Assembly: GCA_019750135.1 (NCBI GenBank)
Contig: JAIEOV010000007.1
Location: 124,001-188,000 of the forward strand
DNA from: Reyranella sp.
GTDB lineage: Bacteria; Pseudomonadota; Alphaproteobacteria; Reyranellales; Reyranellaceae
Direction: 5' to 3'
DNA: 64,000 bases
Shown: positions 42,891-51,491 of the stretch, in pieces
Layout: every line of letters starts with the position of its first letter
How positions within the stretch are numbered: position 1 is the stretch's first letter
Notes under the pieces: model-generated
The model's input: only the letters and a program-made list of their open reading frames with translations
Told to the model about the DNA's origin: nothing
The model's database searches: none
Program-made: the position numbers and the translations under genes

Positions 42891-43733
42891 TCAGTTCGGC
42901 TGAAACGAGACGGTCGACGGGATCTCCAGGCCCTCGCGCGCCAGGGCCGCCTTCATGCGCGCCTCGTTATGGCCCAGCAGGATGTTCCACTCCGCCCAGC
43001 GATTGAGGAACTTCTGCCAGCGCGCATCCTCCTCCAGGCGCAGGCCGATATAGCCCGGCAGGGCCACGCGCGGCGTCGGATTGACGAAGTCGCCCAGGCC
43101 CGGGTTCTTGGCCTTGGCCACCATCGAGTTCAGCACCGTCGTGGTGAAGGCGTCGGCGCGGCCGGACGACACGGCGAGTGCGATCTCGGCGGCCGTCTTG
43201 AATTCGACGCGCGTCGCCTTGGGCGCCATCTTGCGCAACAGCAGCTCGTCGGAGGTGCCGGTCATGACCGCGACCTTCACGCCTTCCTTGTTGTAGTCGG
43301 CCCAGACCTTGCCGTTGAACTTCGGGTTGTTCACCGTCACCCATTCGATCCAGTAGATCGGCCCGGCGAAGTCGATGGCGGTGGCGCGCAAGGGCGTCGC
43401 CTGCAGGGCGAAGTTCATGTCGACCTTGCCCGACTGCAGCGACAGCACCGATTCGGCGAAGCCGCCGACCTCGACCGGCACGAACTTGACCTTGAGCTCG
43501 TTGGCGATGTCCTTGCCCATGTCGACCATGGCGCCGACCCATTCGCCACTCGCCTTGTCGCGCATGAAGTAGGGCGAATACTCGAAGATGCCCATGCGCA
43601 CCTGGCCGGTGCGCTTGATCAGGTCCCAGGTCGATTCGTTCTTGGGCTGCGCTCGCGCCGGAACTGTCGCAGCGACGGTGACGGCAGCAGCAATGGCAGT
43701 CGCGGAAGCGACATCACGACGGCGGATCCCCAT
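42891..43733 (-). CDS. Amino-acid ABC transporter substrate-binding protein
   Basis: A 280-residue periplasmic receptor, first gene of the operon running to 39205. Signal peptide (GIRRRDVASATAIAA, cleavage near PARAQP). Family-3 features: VRMGIFEYSPYFMRD, GAMVDMGKDIANEL, SGKVDMNFALQATPLRA. GGAGAAGG precedes the ATG. The operon contents point to an amino acid, maybe a D-isomer, as ligand. Confidence 0.9.
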   Translation of the reverse strand: MGIRRRDVASATAIAAAVTVAATVPARAQPKNESTWDLIKRTGQVRMGIFEYSPYFMRDKASGEWVGAMVDMGKDIANELKVKFVPVEVGGFAESVLSLQSGKVDMNFALQATPLRATAIDFAGPIYWIEWVTVNNPKFNGKVWADYNKEGVKVAVMTGTSDELLLRKMAPKATRVEFKTAAEIALAVSSGRADAFTTTVLNSMVAKAKNPGLGDFVNPTPRVALPGYIGLRLEEDARWQKFLNRWAEWNILLGHNEARMKAALAREGLEIPSTVSFQPN

Positions 43734-43879
43734 ATCCCTTCTCCTCTCAGCCGTTATTCATCTTGATTGGACCGATCTCCGCCGGTTCATATCCCACGCT
43801 CGAGGAGGCAACGCGCAACCGACTCTAGGTGTCGCGCTTCGCACCCGTCAAGAACGCACGCAAATTGTGAGCCAATCGC

Positions 43880-45004
43880 CTATTTCAACGTCTCCACGGC
43901 GTAGTGCTTCACGCGATCCTCGTCGACCTTGATGCCGAGGCCCGGCGTGCGCGGCACGATCACGCGTCCGTTCTCGATGGGGAACGGGTCGGCGAGAAGA
44001 TCGCGCTCGAGGAAGTACTTGGCCTGATAAAACTCGCAGCCCAGCGAGATGTTGGGCGTGGCCGCGATCACGTGCGTGCCCGCGAGATGGGCAATACCGG
44101 TCTCGAACATGTCGCCGCCGTAACAGGCGATGCCGGCGGCCTCGCAGATCGCCGCCACCTTGCGGCCGGCCAGCATGCCGCCGTGCTTCATGATCTTGAT
44201 GCTCACGAGGTCGGCCATGCGCTGCGAGGCGACGAGCAGCGCGTCAGTCGGTGTGAACACGCTCTCGTCGGCCAGCACCGGCGTGTCGAGCGCGCGCGTG
44301 ATCTCGGCCAGCGCGGCACGATGATGCCCCGGCACCGGCTGCTCGATAAAGGTCGGCTTGAAGGCCTCGACGTCGCGCAGCTGGCGGATGGCGTCGTGCG
44401 TCACCATGCCCTGATTGTAGTCGATGCGCAGGTCGGCATCGGCCGGCAGCTCCTCGCGGAAGCGCTCCATGCGCTTGAGGTCGGCGGCATGGCCGGCGAA
44501 TCCCGTCTTCATCTTGAACAGGCGCAGGCCCTCGCCGTAGAGCCGCTTCACCATCTCCATGTCGCGGTCGACATCGGGATCGGCGACGGAGAAGGACAAG
44601 GGAATGTCATCGCGGCAGCGGCCGCCTAAAAGCTCGGCGACCGGCAGGCCCGAGGCCTGGCCGACGATGTCGAACAGCGCCATCTCCATCGCCGCCTTCG
44701 CCTCGGGATGGCCGACGACGGCATGGTCGGCGTCGTGCATCAGCTGCTCAATGCGGAACGGATCGGCGCCGATCAGCACCGGCCGCAGATAGACGTTGAG
44801 TGCGGCGGCATTGGCCTCGATGGTGCCGGTGAACACGGCCCACGGCGCCGCATCGCCCCAGCCGGTGATGCCGGCGTCCGTTTCGAGCTTCAAAATGGCG
44901 TTCTTCACCGAACCTGCGACGTCGCCCGAGCCGTGGCGGCGCATCAGGCGCACCGGGATGTCGGTGATGTAGACCGTCGCCGCCGTGATCTTGATTTGCT
45001 TCAA
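43880..45004 (-). CDS. Enolase-superfamily enzyme (muconate cycloisomerase-like)
   Basis: A 374-residue protein from a TTG start (MKQIKITAATVYITD); no ATG is near. The enolase-fold catalytic set is visible: KMK in LFKMKTGFAG, metal ligands Asp in LRIDYNQ, Glu in FIEQPVPG and Asp/Glu in LADESVF, and the second Lys in SIKIMKHGG. This is the muconate lactonizing enzyme subgroup, which also covers dipeptide epimerases and other racemases. The substrate is unclear. It is divergent from an HpcH/HpaI aldolase, a plausible downstream enzyme. Confidence 0.87.
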   Translation of the reverse strand: MKQIKITAATVYITDIPVRLMRRHGSGDVAGSVKNAILKLETDAGITGWGDAAPWAVFTGTIEANAAALNVYLRPVLIGADPFRIEQLMHDADHAVVGHPEAKAAMEMALFDIVGQASGLPVAELLGGRCRDDIPLSFSVADPDVDRDMEMVKRLYGEGLRLFKMKTGFAGHAADLKRMERFREELPADADLRIDYNQGMVTHDAIRQLRDVEAFKPTFIEQPVPGHHRAALAEITRALDTPVLADESVFTPTDALLVASQRMADLVSIKIMKHGGMLAGRKVAAICEAAGIACYGGDMFETGIAHLAGTHVIAATPNISLGCEFYQAKYFLERDLLADPFPIENGRVIVPRTPGLGIKVDEDRVKHYAVETLK

Positions 45005-45075
45005 ACGAACCCCCGCTTCCCGAGCCCCAGTCTATCGCGCACTATGCGTGCCAACCACAATGGGGAACCAACATC

Positions 45076-45984
45076 ATGCGCCGCAATCTGCTCCGCGAAC
45101 GGCTGAATGACGGCAAGCCGACCGTCGGCACGCACATCCTGTCGGCCTGGCCGACGCTGGTGGAGCTGATCGGCCATTCCAAGCAGTACGACTACGTCGA
45201 GTTCACGGCCGAGTACGCGCCCTTCACCATGCACGATCTCGACAATCTCGGCCGCTCGTTCGAGCTCATGAACATGGCGGGCATGATCAAGATCGAGCAG
45301 ACGCAGTACACGCACCAGGCGATGCGCGCGATCGGCGCCGGCTTCCAGAGCGTGCTGTTCGCCGATATCCGCTCGGTCGAGGACGCCAGGCTCGCCGTCG
45401 ACGCGGTGCGCGCCGAGACGACGATGGTGCGCGGCGCGCGCGGCCGCGGCCGGCTGGGCGTCGGCATGCGCCGCGACGTCGGCACGGTGCGCCAGGGCGG
45501 GTCGCCGGCCTATGTCGACGCCCTGAACGAGGTCGTGATCGCCATCATGGTCGAGAAGAAGTCGTGCGTGGACGACCTCGACGCCATCCTGTCGGTGCCG
45601 GGCATCGACATGGTGCAGTTCGGCGCGTCCGACTTCTCCATGAGCATCGGCAAGACCGCGCAGTACAGCCATCCCGACGTGCTGGCCGCCGAGACCAAGA
45701 CCATCCAGACCGCGCTCAAGAAGGGCCTGCACCCGCGCGTCGAGCTGCGCGATCCCAGCCAGGCCGGCCGCTACCTCGAGATGGGTGTGAAGCATTTCTG
45801 CATCGGCTGGGACGTGCGCATCCTGGCGGACTGGTGGGACACCAAGGGGGCGGAGATGCGCAAGCTCCTGCGCACCAAGCCGAAGAAGGCGGCACCGAAG
45901 CCCGCCCCGTCGCCGGTGCGTGCAAAGGGCAAGGCCAACGGCAAAGCCAATGGCCGGGCGGCAGCGCGCGGCAACTACGCCTAG
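45076..45984 (+). CDS. HpcH/HpaI-family aldolase with Lys/Ala/Pro-rich tail
   Basis: A 302-residue class II pyruvate-type aldolase/citrate-lyase-like protein. Family features: TVGTHILSAWPTLVELIG, EFTAEYAPF, the metal-site Glu of MVEKKSCV and QFGASDFSMSIG. The final 35 residues are a repetitive basic tail (KKAAPKPAPSPVRAKGKANG) absent from usual family members. It probably cleaves or forms a 4-hydroxy-2-oxo acid linked to the divergent enolase-type enzyme. It ends overlapping the islet gene at 45981 by four bases. Confidence 0.85.
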   Translation: MRRNLLRERLNDGKPTVGTHILSAWPTLVELIGHSKQYDYVEFTAEYAPFTMHDLDNLGRSFELMNMAGMIKIEQTQYTHQAMRAIGAGFQSVLFADIRSVEDARLAVDAVRAETTMVRGARGRGRLGVGMRRDVGTVRQGGSPAYVDALNEVVIAIMVEKKSCVDDLDAILSVPGIDMVQFGASDFSMSIGKTAQYSHPDVLAAETKTIQTALKKGLHPRVELRDPSQAGRYLEMGVKHFCIGWDVRILADWWDTKGAEMRKLLRTKPKKAAPKPAPSPVRAKGKANGKANGRAAARGNYA

Positions 45985-46598
45985 AACAGACCGCCTTTGG
46001 GAATACCACCGCGAATTCGTTCGATTTCGCCCGGGGAGATCGGCGCATCCTGTGGAGAGGGTATCACCATACTCCCGCCAAAAAGAGGACCGTAGTAGCG
46101 ATGGAGGTTGATGCCCAATGAGGGACTGTAAGGACCCGTCGCGGCTGGTGCCCTGGGCGGCAGCTCACCTTCATAGATGCTATTGCGATCGTAGTCTGAC
46201 GGGGAAGGCAAGAGAGTTGGCCCCGTGTAATATCGGGCATCCTGGAAGGGGTCGGTGATCAGATGCCCTTTCTTCAACGCGTCATGGACGCGGTCGGCAA
46301 TTTCATCGTTGTCTGCTGCGCCGTCGACCAATCGACGGCCGACGGCGTTGTTCCATCGGTCCATATGCTTGTCGAAGCTGCGCTGGGAAGAGTACCGGTC
46401 GCCCAATATTTCGTTGGCATCCCCATAAACATGCGCCAACCAAGGGCTGCGCTCCCTGCTCATTGCGGCGCTCGCATAGGCGTGCCTGAACGCATCCCAA
46501 GTACCGTTGCTGTCATTTTTCGGGTCAATTCCGTATAGGCGTGCATAGTATTCCGCCTCGTTCCAGTAGCGGTCGAACAGCGTGGCGTATTGATTCAT
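45981..46598 (-). CDS. Effector-like protein with DAFRHAY...NNAVGRR signature, 205 aa
   Basis: I start it at MNQYATLFDRYWNEA (46598), with GGAG 6 bases upstream. Residues 20-110 carry a compact helical domain: WDAFRHAYASAAMSR, AHVYGDANEILGD and MDRWNNAVGRRLVDG. This FRHAY/NNAVGR combination resembles a domain (DUF6973-like, from memory) seen at the ends of large secreted or polymorphic toxin proteins. The C-terminal half is Pro/Gly/Tyr-rich. No signal peptide. With the membrane protein just upstream it forms a two-gene islet of effector/immunity appearance; activity unknown. Confidence 0.6.
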   Translation of the reverse strand: MNQYATLFDRYWNEAEYYARLYGIDPKNDSNGTWDAFRHAYASAAMSRERSPWLAHVYGDANEILGDRYSSQRSFDKHMDRWNNAVGRRLVDGAADNDEIADRVHDALKKGHLITDPFQDARYYTGPTLLPSPSDYDRNSIYEGELPPRAPAATGPYSPSLGINLHRYYGPLFGGSMVIPSPQDAPISPGEIERIRGGIPKGGLF

Positions 46599-46660
46599 CG
46601 TCTTCTCCAAAGTCGGCGACAGCACAAAGGAGCAGAGCCGCTCCACAAACTTGTCCGCAA

Positions 46661-47176
46661 TCAGCGCTCCTCACCCAGGACAACCACCGCTTCGCGGACC
46701 TTCATGATGCGAGCTCGATCGATCGTGGCGCATTCAACTGGCTTGAAAGTGCTGGGCAGGCCAGCACCGTCGCGTGCCAGGTACAGCTGATCTGGAAGCG
46801 CATTGACCTGCTGCACGGTCACAGAGTCACCAAAAACGAGAACAAGGAACCATGTTCCTTTTCCCGGAAACCCGAAGCTCGCATTCTTCAGAAGCGCGTT
46901 GACCCGCTCACGAAGAGGTCCATCGTCGTCGACCCTTCTTTGATAGATGCCGAGGGCGCATACCACCTCGACCGGTTTGTTGAGTATCTGTCTCACAGGG
47001 ACCGTTTGGCGGTCGCCGAGTTCCCTCAACTTCTTCAGGTCGACTACTTCCTGCTTCCTGTCGACAAGCAACGCAATGATGCTGGGCATGGCGATGACGC
47101 CAAGAGTCGCGATGACGACAAGCCCAAAAGCCGCGGCGCAAAGCATAAGAATGACTTTGTATGCGAAAGCCCTCAT
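46661..47176 (-). CDS. Single-span membrane protein, possible immunity partner
   Basis: A 171-residue protein starting MRAFAYKVILML (47176; GAGG 8 bases upstream). One long N-terminal hydrophobic stretch at about 8-36, then a 130-residue soluble domain with three Cys-containing or hydrophobic strands (VVCALGIYQRRV, TWFLVLVFGDSVTV, VECATIDRARI). No family recognised. It lies 62 bp upstream of the effector-like gene on the same strand and shares its promoter. A membrane-anchored soluble domain is a frequent immunity layout, but that role is inference. Confidence 0.55.
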   Translation of the reverse strand: MRAFAYKVILMLCAAAFGLVVIATLGVIAMPSIIALLVDRKQEVVDLKKLRELGDRQTVPVRQILNKPVEVVCALGIYQRRVDDDGPLRERVNALLKNASFGFPGKGTWFLVLVFGDSVTVQQVNALPDQLYLARDGAGLPSTFKPVECATIDRARIMKVREAVVVLGEER

Positions 47177-47272
47177 CACGCTATCCTCAGAGAGGTCACT
47201 ACCTTTGCGTGTATTGGTACAATATGTGATTACTGAGGCGTGCTTGGCGAAATCCATTCCCAGTTGGTATCA

Positions 47273-47301
47273 GTATATATAACTATAGTTTACTTTGTCA
47301 A
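47273..47301 (-). promoter_or_regulatory. Near-consensus sigma-70 promoter for the islet
   Basis: On the minus strand a perfect -35 TTGACA (47296-47301) is followed, after 16-17 bp, by TATATA/ATATAC (47273-47279). It points toward the membrane and effector-like genes and predicts an untranslated leader of about 90 bases. It is far AT-richer than other intergenic regions here. Confidence 0.7.
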
Positions 47302-47314
47302 CAACTAAAGTTGT
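47281..47314. promoter_or_regulatory. Tandem palindromic operators overlapping the islet promoter
   Basis: AACTATAGTT (47281-47290) and ACAACTAAAGTTGT (47301-47314) are both perfect inverted repeats sharing the core AACT-WW-AGTT, with centres 22 bp apart, about two helical turns. The first sits between the -10 and -35 elements, the second abuts the -35, a layout expected for repression by a dimeric protein of MarR or similar type. No regulator gene is nearby. Confidence 0.6.
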
Positions 47315-47426
47315 CCAGACGCGCAACCCCCGTCAGCATTGCATGCATCTTTCCAAGGACCACATTCCCACGGCCGGTGAGGCTGCGCTGTCCTGCGCCG
47401 CCCGCCGGCCGAAAGGTCGGAGCCCA

Positions 47427-49550
47427 ATGGATACGCAGTCCGCCACCGCTGAACTGACCGCTGCCTCGCCGCCGGTCGCGCCGCGGCGCCCGACACGGCG
47501 TACGGTTCACGACATAACGGTGGTCGATGACTACGCCTGGCTGAAGGACGCCAAGTGGCAGGAGGTGCTGCGCAACCCGGCCCTGCTCGATCCCGACATC
47601 AGGGCGCACCTCGAGGCCGAGAACCGCTACACGGAGACCTTCCTCGGGCCCCTGAAGACGCTGCAGACGACGCTGGTCGCCGAGATGCGCGGCCGCATCA
47701 AGGAAGACGATTCGAGCGTGCCGCAGCCCGACGGGCCGTTCGCCTATCTCTGGAAGTTCCGCGAAGGCGGCCAGCACGAAGCGATCGGCCGCATGCCGCG
47801 CGACGGCGGCGACGTCCAGGTCCTGCTCGACGGCGACGCCATGGCCAAGGGCCTGCCCTACTTCGATTTCGGCGGCACGCGCCATTCGCCCGACCATCGG
47901 CTCGAAGCCTGGAGCGCCGACGTCCGCGGCTCCGAGCTCTTCACCATCCGCGTGCGCGACTGGCAGACCGGCGCCGACCTGCCCGACGTCATCGAGCAGA
48001 CCAGCGGCAGCGTCGTCTGGGGCCTCGATTCGACATTCTTCTACTACGTCCAGGTCGACGACAATCACCGGCCGTTGCACATCTATCGCCATCGCCTGGG
48101 CACGCCGCAGAGCGCCGACGTCGTGGTCTATGCCGAACCCGACGACGGCTGGTTCGTGCGCGCCGAGGAAAGCGCCTCGGGCCGCTTCTGCATCGTCGCC
48201 ACCGGCAACCAGGAGACTTCCGAGCGCTGGCTGATCGATCTCGCCGACGCCGAGGCGACGCCGCGCCTGGTGGTGGCGCGCGAGACGGGCGTGCGCTACA
48301 GCGTCCACGATCGCGGCGACCAGCTCTTCATCCACACCAACCAGGGCGGCGCCATCGACTTCCGCATCGCCGTGGCACCACTGGCCACGCCCGACCGCAG
48401 CAACTGGCGCGAGCTGATCCCGCATCGGCCCGGCACCTACATCATCAGCGTGGCGCTCTATGCCGGCCATCTCGTGCGCGTCGAGCGCGAGAATGCGCTG
48501 CCCTCGATCGTGATCCGCGACCTCGCCGACGACAGCGAGCACGTCATCGCCTTCGAGGAGACGGCCTATTCGCTCGATGTCATCGAAGGCTTCGAGTACG
48601 ACACCACGCGGCTCCGCTTCTCCTACTCGTCGATGACGACACCGACCGAGGTCTACGACTACGACATGGCCACCCGCCAGCGGACCTTGCGCAAGCGCCA
48701 GGAGATCCCATCGGGCCACGATCCGGCCAACTACGTCACGACGCGCATCATGGCGCCGGCCGAGGACGGCGCGCTGGTGCCGGTGTCGATCCTGCACCGC
48801 CGCGACCTCGTGCGCGACGGCAACGCGCCCCTGCTGCTCTACGGCTACGGCTCCTACGGCATGGCGATGCCCGCCTCGTTCTCGGCCAACCGCCTGTCGC
48901 TGGTCGATCGCGGCTTCGTCTATGCCATCGCCCATATCCGCGGCGGCTCGGACAAGGGCTGGGGCTGGTATCTCGACGGCAAGCGCGAGAAGAAGACCAA
49001 CACCTTCGACGATTTCGCCGCGGCCGCGCGCGCGCTCATTGCCGAGCGCTATACGTCGGCCAAACGCATCGTCGGCCACGGCGGCAGCGCCGGCGGCATG
49101 CTGATGGGCGCGGTCGCCAACCGGGCGGGCGAGCTCTTTGCCGGGATCGTCTCGGAGGTCCCCTTCGTCGACGTGCTGAACACCATGCTCGACGACACCC
49201 TGCCGCTGACGCCGCCGGAATGGCCCGAATGGGGCAACCCGATCAGCGACGAGGCGGCGTTCCGCTACATCCTCTCCTACTCGCCCTACGACAACGTGAC
49301 GGCCAAACCCTATCCTGCGATCCTGGCAATGGCCGGGTTGACCGATCCCCGCGTCACGTACTGGGAGCCGGCCAAATGGGTCGCGCGACTGCGCGCCACC
49401 ATGACGGACGGTGGCCCGGTCCTGTTGCGCACCAACATGGGCGCCGGCCACGGCGGCGCGGCCGGTCGCTTCGATCGACTGGAAGAGGTGGCGATCGCCT
49501 ACGCCTTCGCTCTCGCCGTCACCGGCGTCGTGGCGCCCTCTCGCGAGTGA
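47427..49550 (+). CDS. ptrB: Oligopeptidase B (S9 family)
   Basis: A 707-residue prolyl-oligopeptidase-type protease; the start is MDTQSATAEL at 47427 after GGAG, and the longer frame is unsupported. The N-terminal propeller spans about 75-420. The catalytic domain contains HIRGGSDKGWGWYLDGK, nucleophile Ser in GHGGSAGGMLMG, Asp in AGLTDPRVTYWEP and His in MGAGHGGAAGR. Oligopeptidase B cleaves small peptides after basic residues. No signal peptide, so cytoplasmic. The following glycosylase gene is 27 bp away. Confidence 0.9.
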   Translation: MDTQSATAELTAASPPVAPRRPTRRTVHDITVVDDYAWLKDAKWQEVLRNPALLDPDIRAHLEAENRYTETFLGPLKTLQTTLVAEMRGRIKEDDSSVPQPDGPFAYLWKFREGGQHEAIGRMPRDGGDVQVLLDGDAMAKGLPYFDFGGTRHSPDHRLEAWSADVRGSELFTIRVRDWQTGADLPDVIEQTSGSVVWGLDSTFFYYVQVDDNHRPLHIYRHRLGTPQSADVVVYAEPDDGWFVRAEESASGRFCIVATGNQETSERWLIDLADAEATPRLVVARETGVRYSVHDRGDQLFIHTNQGGAIDFRIAVAPLATPDRSNWRELIPHRPGTYIISVALYAGHLVRVERENALPSIVIRDLADDSEHVIAFEETAYSLDVIEGFEYDTTRLRFSYSSMTTPTEVYDYDMATRQRTLRKRQEIPSGHDPANYVTTRIMAPAEDGALVPVSILHRRDLVRDGNAPLLLYGYGSYGMAMPASFSANRLSLVDRGFVYAIAHIRGGSDKGWGWYLDGKREKKTNTFDDFAAAARALIAERYTSAKRIVGHGGSAGGMLMGAVANRAGELFAGIVSEVPFVDVLNTMLDDTLPLTPPEWPEWGNPISDEAAFRYILSYSPYDNVTAKPYPAILAMAGLTDPRVTYWEPAKWVARLRATMTDGGPVLLRTNMGAGHGGAAGRFDRLEEVAIAYAFALAVTGVVAPSRE

Positions 49551-49577
49551 TCTGCGCCCGCGCAGCGCGAGAGAAGA

Positions 49578-50192
49578 ATGGATATACGTCTGCTTTCGCG
49601 GCCCGAACTGCCCACGCCGGCCGCCGCCCTGGCGCGTTGGCTGATCGGCAAGACGCTGGTGCGCGAGCACAGGCGGGGGCGCGTGAGCGGACGCATCGTC
49701 GAAACGGAGGCCTATGTCGTAGGCGACTCCAGCGGCCATGCCTATATCGGCAAGACCGCGCGCAATGCCTCGCTGTTCCTGGAGCGCGGGCACGCCTACG
49801 TCTATTTCATCTACGGCTGCTGGCACTCCTTGAACGTCAGTGCCGGCCGCGCCGGCGTCGGCACCGGCGTGCTGTTGCGGGCGCTGGAACCGCTCGAAGG
49901 CATCGCCGTCATGTCCCGCCACCGCCCCGGGGTACGCGAGGAGGACCTGGCGCGTGGCCCCGGCAATCTCGCCACGGCCTTGGACATTACCCGCGCGCTC
50001 GACGGCCATGATCTCTGTGCTGGCGGCCCGCTTTGGCTGGGCGATGCCGTCAGGCCACGCCGCCGACTGGGCACCAGCACACGCATCGGCATCAGCCGCG
50101 AGAGGGATCGCGTGCTGCGCTTCTTCGAGAAGGGGAACCGTTCCGTGAGCGGGCCACGGAACCCAAGACGGGATGGCGTCACGCCCGCGTGA
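49578..50192 (+). CDS. 3-methyladenine DNA glycosylase (AAG/Mpg family)
   Basis: A 204-residue base-excision glycosylase. The conserved RIVETEAYVVGDSSGHAY holds the catalytic Glu region, AYVYFIYGCWHSLNV is the DNA-intercalating segment, and ARGPGNLATALDI is the second family motif. It removes alkylated purines and hypoxanthine from DNA. It trails the oligopeptidase gene and may be co-transcribed, without a functional link that I can see. Confidence 0.92.
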   Translation: MDIRLLSRPELPTPAAALARWLIGKTLVREHRRGRVSGRIVETEAYVVGDSSGHAYIGKTARNASLFLERGHAYVYFIYGCWHSLNVSAGRAGVGTGVLLRALEPLEGIAVMSRHRPGVREEDLARGPGNLATALDITRALDGHDLCAGGPLWLGDAVRPRRRLGTSTRIGISRERDRVLRFFEKGNRSVSGPRNPRRDGVTPA

Positions 50193-50267
50193 CTCGGCCG
50201 CGATAGCTCTGGACAGGGCTTCAACTGGAGGTTCATCCTCCCGGCGGCTAATGGGAGGGAACCAACA

Positions 50268-51404
50268 ATGACCGATAAAGCCAAGACTGGGCGTAATACG
50301 CGTCGTAAGTTCCTCAAGGGTGCCGCCGTCGCCGGTGCTGCCGTCGCCACTCCCGCCGTCGTGCAGGCGCAGGGGCCGATCAGCATGCGCTGGCAGAGCA
50401 CGTGGCCGTCGAAGGACATCTTCCACGAGTACGCGTTGGACTTCGCCAAGAAGATCAACGACATGACCGGCGGAGATCTCAAGATCGAAGTGCTGCCGGC
50501 GGGCGCCGTCGTTCCGGCGTTCGGCCTCCTCGAAGCGGTGTCCAAGGGCACGCTCGACGGCGGCCACGGCGTGCTGGTCTATCACTACGGCAAGCAGACG
50601 GCGCTGGCGCTATGGGGTTCCGGGCCGGGCTACGCCATGGACGCCAACATGCTGCTGTCCTGGCACAAGTACGGCGGCGGCAAGGAGCTGCTCGAGAAGC
50701 TCTACGCCTCGATCGGCGCCAACGTCGTGTCGTTCCCCTACGGGCCGATGCCGACCCAGCCGCTCGGCTGGTACAAGAAGCCGATCACCAAGCCCGAGGA
50801 TTTCGCCGGACTGAAGTTCCGCACCGTCGGCATCTCGATCGACGTCTTCCAGGGCATGGGTGCCGCGGTGAACGCGTTGCCCGGCGGCGAGATCGTGGCG
50901 GCCATGGACCGCGGCCTGCTCGACGCGGCCGAGTTCAACAATGCCACGTCGGACCGCGTGCTGGGATTCGCCGACGTCTCGAAAGTCTGCATGCTGCAGA
51001 GCTATCACCAGAACGCCGAGCAGTTCGAGATCATGTTCAACAAGGACAAGTACAACGCGCTGCCGGAGAAGATGCGGGCCATCATCGCCAATGGCGTGGA
51101 AGCGGCCAGCCAGGACATGTCGTGGAAGGCGATCGACCGCTATTCCAAGGACTATGTCGAGCTGCAGACCAAGGACAAGGTGCGCTTCTACAAGACACCC
51201 GATTCTGTCCTGAAGAAGCAGCTCGAGGTCTATGACGACGTGGTGGCCAAGAAGGCGGCCGACAATCCGCTGTTCAAGGAGATCGTCCAGTCCCAGCTCG
51301 CGTTCGCCAAGCGCGCCACGCAGTGGGAGCAGGACACGGTGGTCAGCCGCAAGATGGCGTTCGACCACTATTGGGGACCGCAGGCCAAGCCGATCAAGCT
51401 CTGA
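50268..51404 (+). CDS. TRAP transporter substrate-binding protein (DctP type)
   Basis: A 378-residue receptor with a twin-arginine-type signal (NTRRKFLKGAAVAGAA, cleavage near VVQAQG). Mature part: MRWQSTWPSKDIFHEYAL, KIEVLPAGAVVPAFGLLE and LKFRTVGISIDVFQGMGA. The GxxP and FRTVG motifs with the conserved Arg are the carboxylate clamp of TRAP receptors. GGGAGGG precedes the ATG. It is followed by a palindromic repeat and then both permease genes. The ligand is probably an organic acid. Confidence 0.92.
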   Translation: MTDKAKTGRNTRRKFLKGAAVAGAAVATPAVVQAQGPISMRWQSTWPSKDIFHEYALDFAKKINDMTGGDLKIEVLPAGAVVPAFGLLEAVSKGTLDGGHGVLVYHYGKQTALALWGSGPGYAMDANMLLSWHKYGGGKELLEKLYASIGANVVSFPYGPMPTQPLGWYKKPITKPEDFAGLKFRTVGISIDVFQGMGAAVNALPGGEIVAAMDRGLLDAAEFNNATSDRVLGFADVSKVCMLQSYHQNAEQFEIMFNKDKYNALPEKMRAIIANGVEAASQDMSWKAIDRYSKDYVELQTKDKVRFYKTPDSVLKKQLEVYDDVVAKKAADNPLFKEIVQSQLAFAKRATQWEQDTVVSRKMAFDHYWGPQAKPIKL

Positions 51405-51406
51405 CG

Positions 51407-51482
51407 GTCGTCCTGAGCGCCAGCGAAGGACCTCAACGCCGCTTGATACCGGCATGAGATCCTTCGCTTCGCTCAGGATGAC
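51407..51482. repeat. REP-like palindromic repeat within the TRAP operon
   Basis: The left arm starting GTCGTCCTGAGCG (51407-51435) and the right arm ending GCTCAGGATGAC (51455-51482) are near-perfect reverse complements (three differences, one of them a single-base gap), able to form a hairpin of about 28 bp. Repeats of this CCTGAGCGAAGCGAAGGATC type recur in many alphaproteobacterial genomes, as I recall. It lies directly after the receptor gene. Confidence 0.75.
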
Positions 51483-51491
51483 AAACAATCC

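Noticed and set aside
47298-50585. A 1095-codon open frame on the minus strand opposite the oligopeptidase and glycosylase genes
   Set aside because: It mirrors strong family matches on the plus strand; long antisense frames are expected in high-GC DNA and the translation has no recognisable domain.
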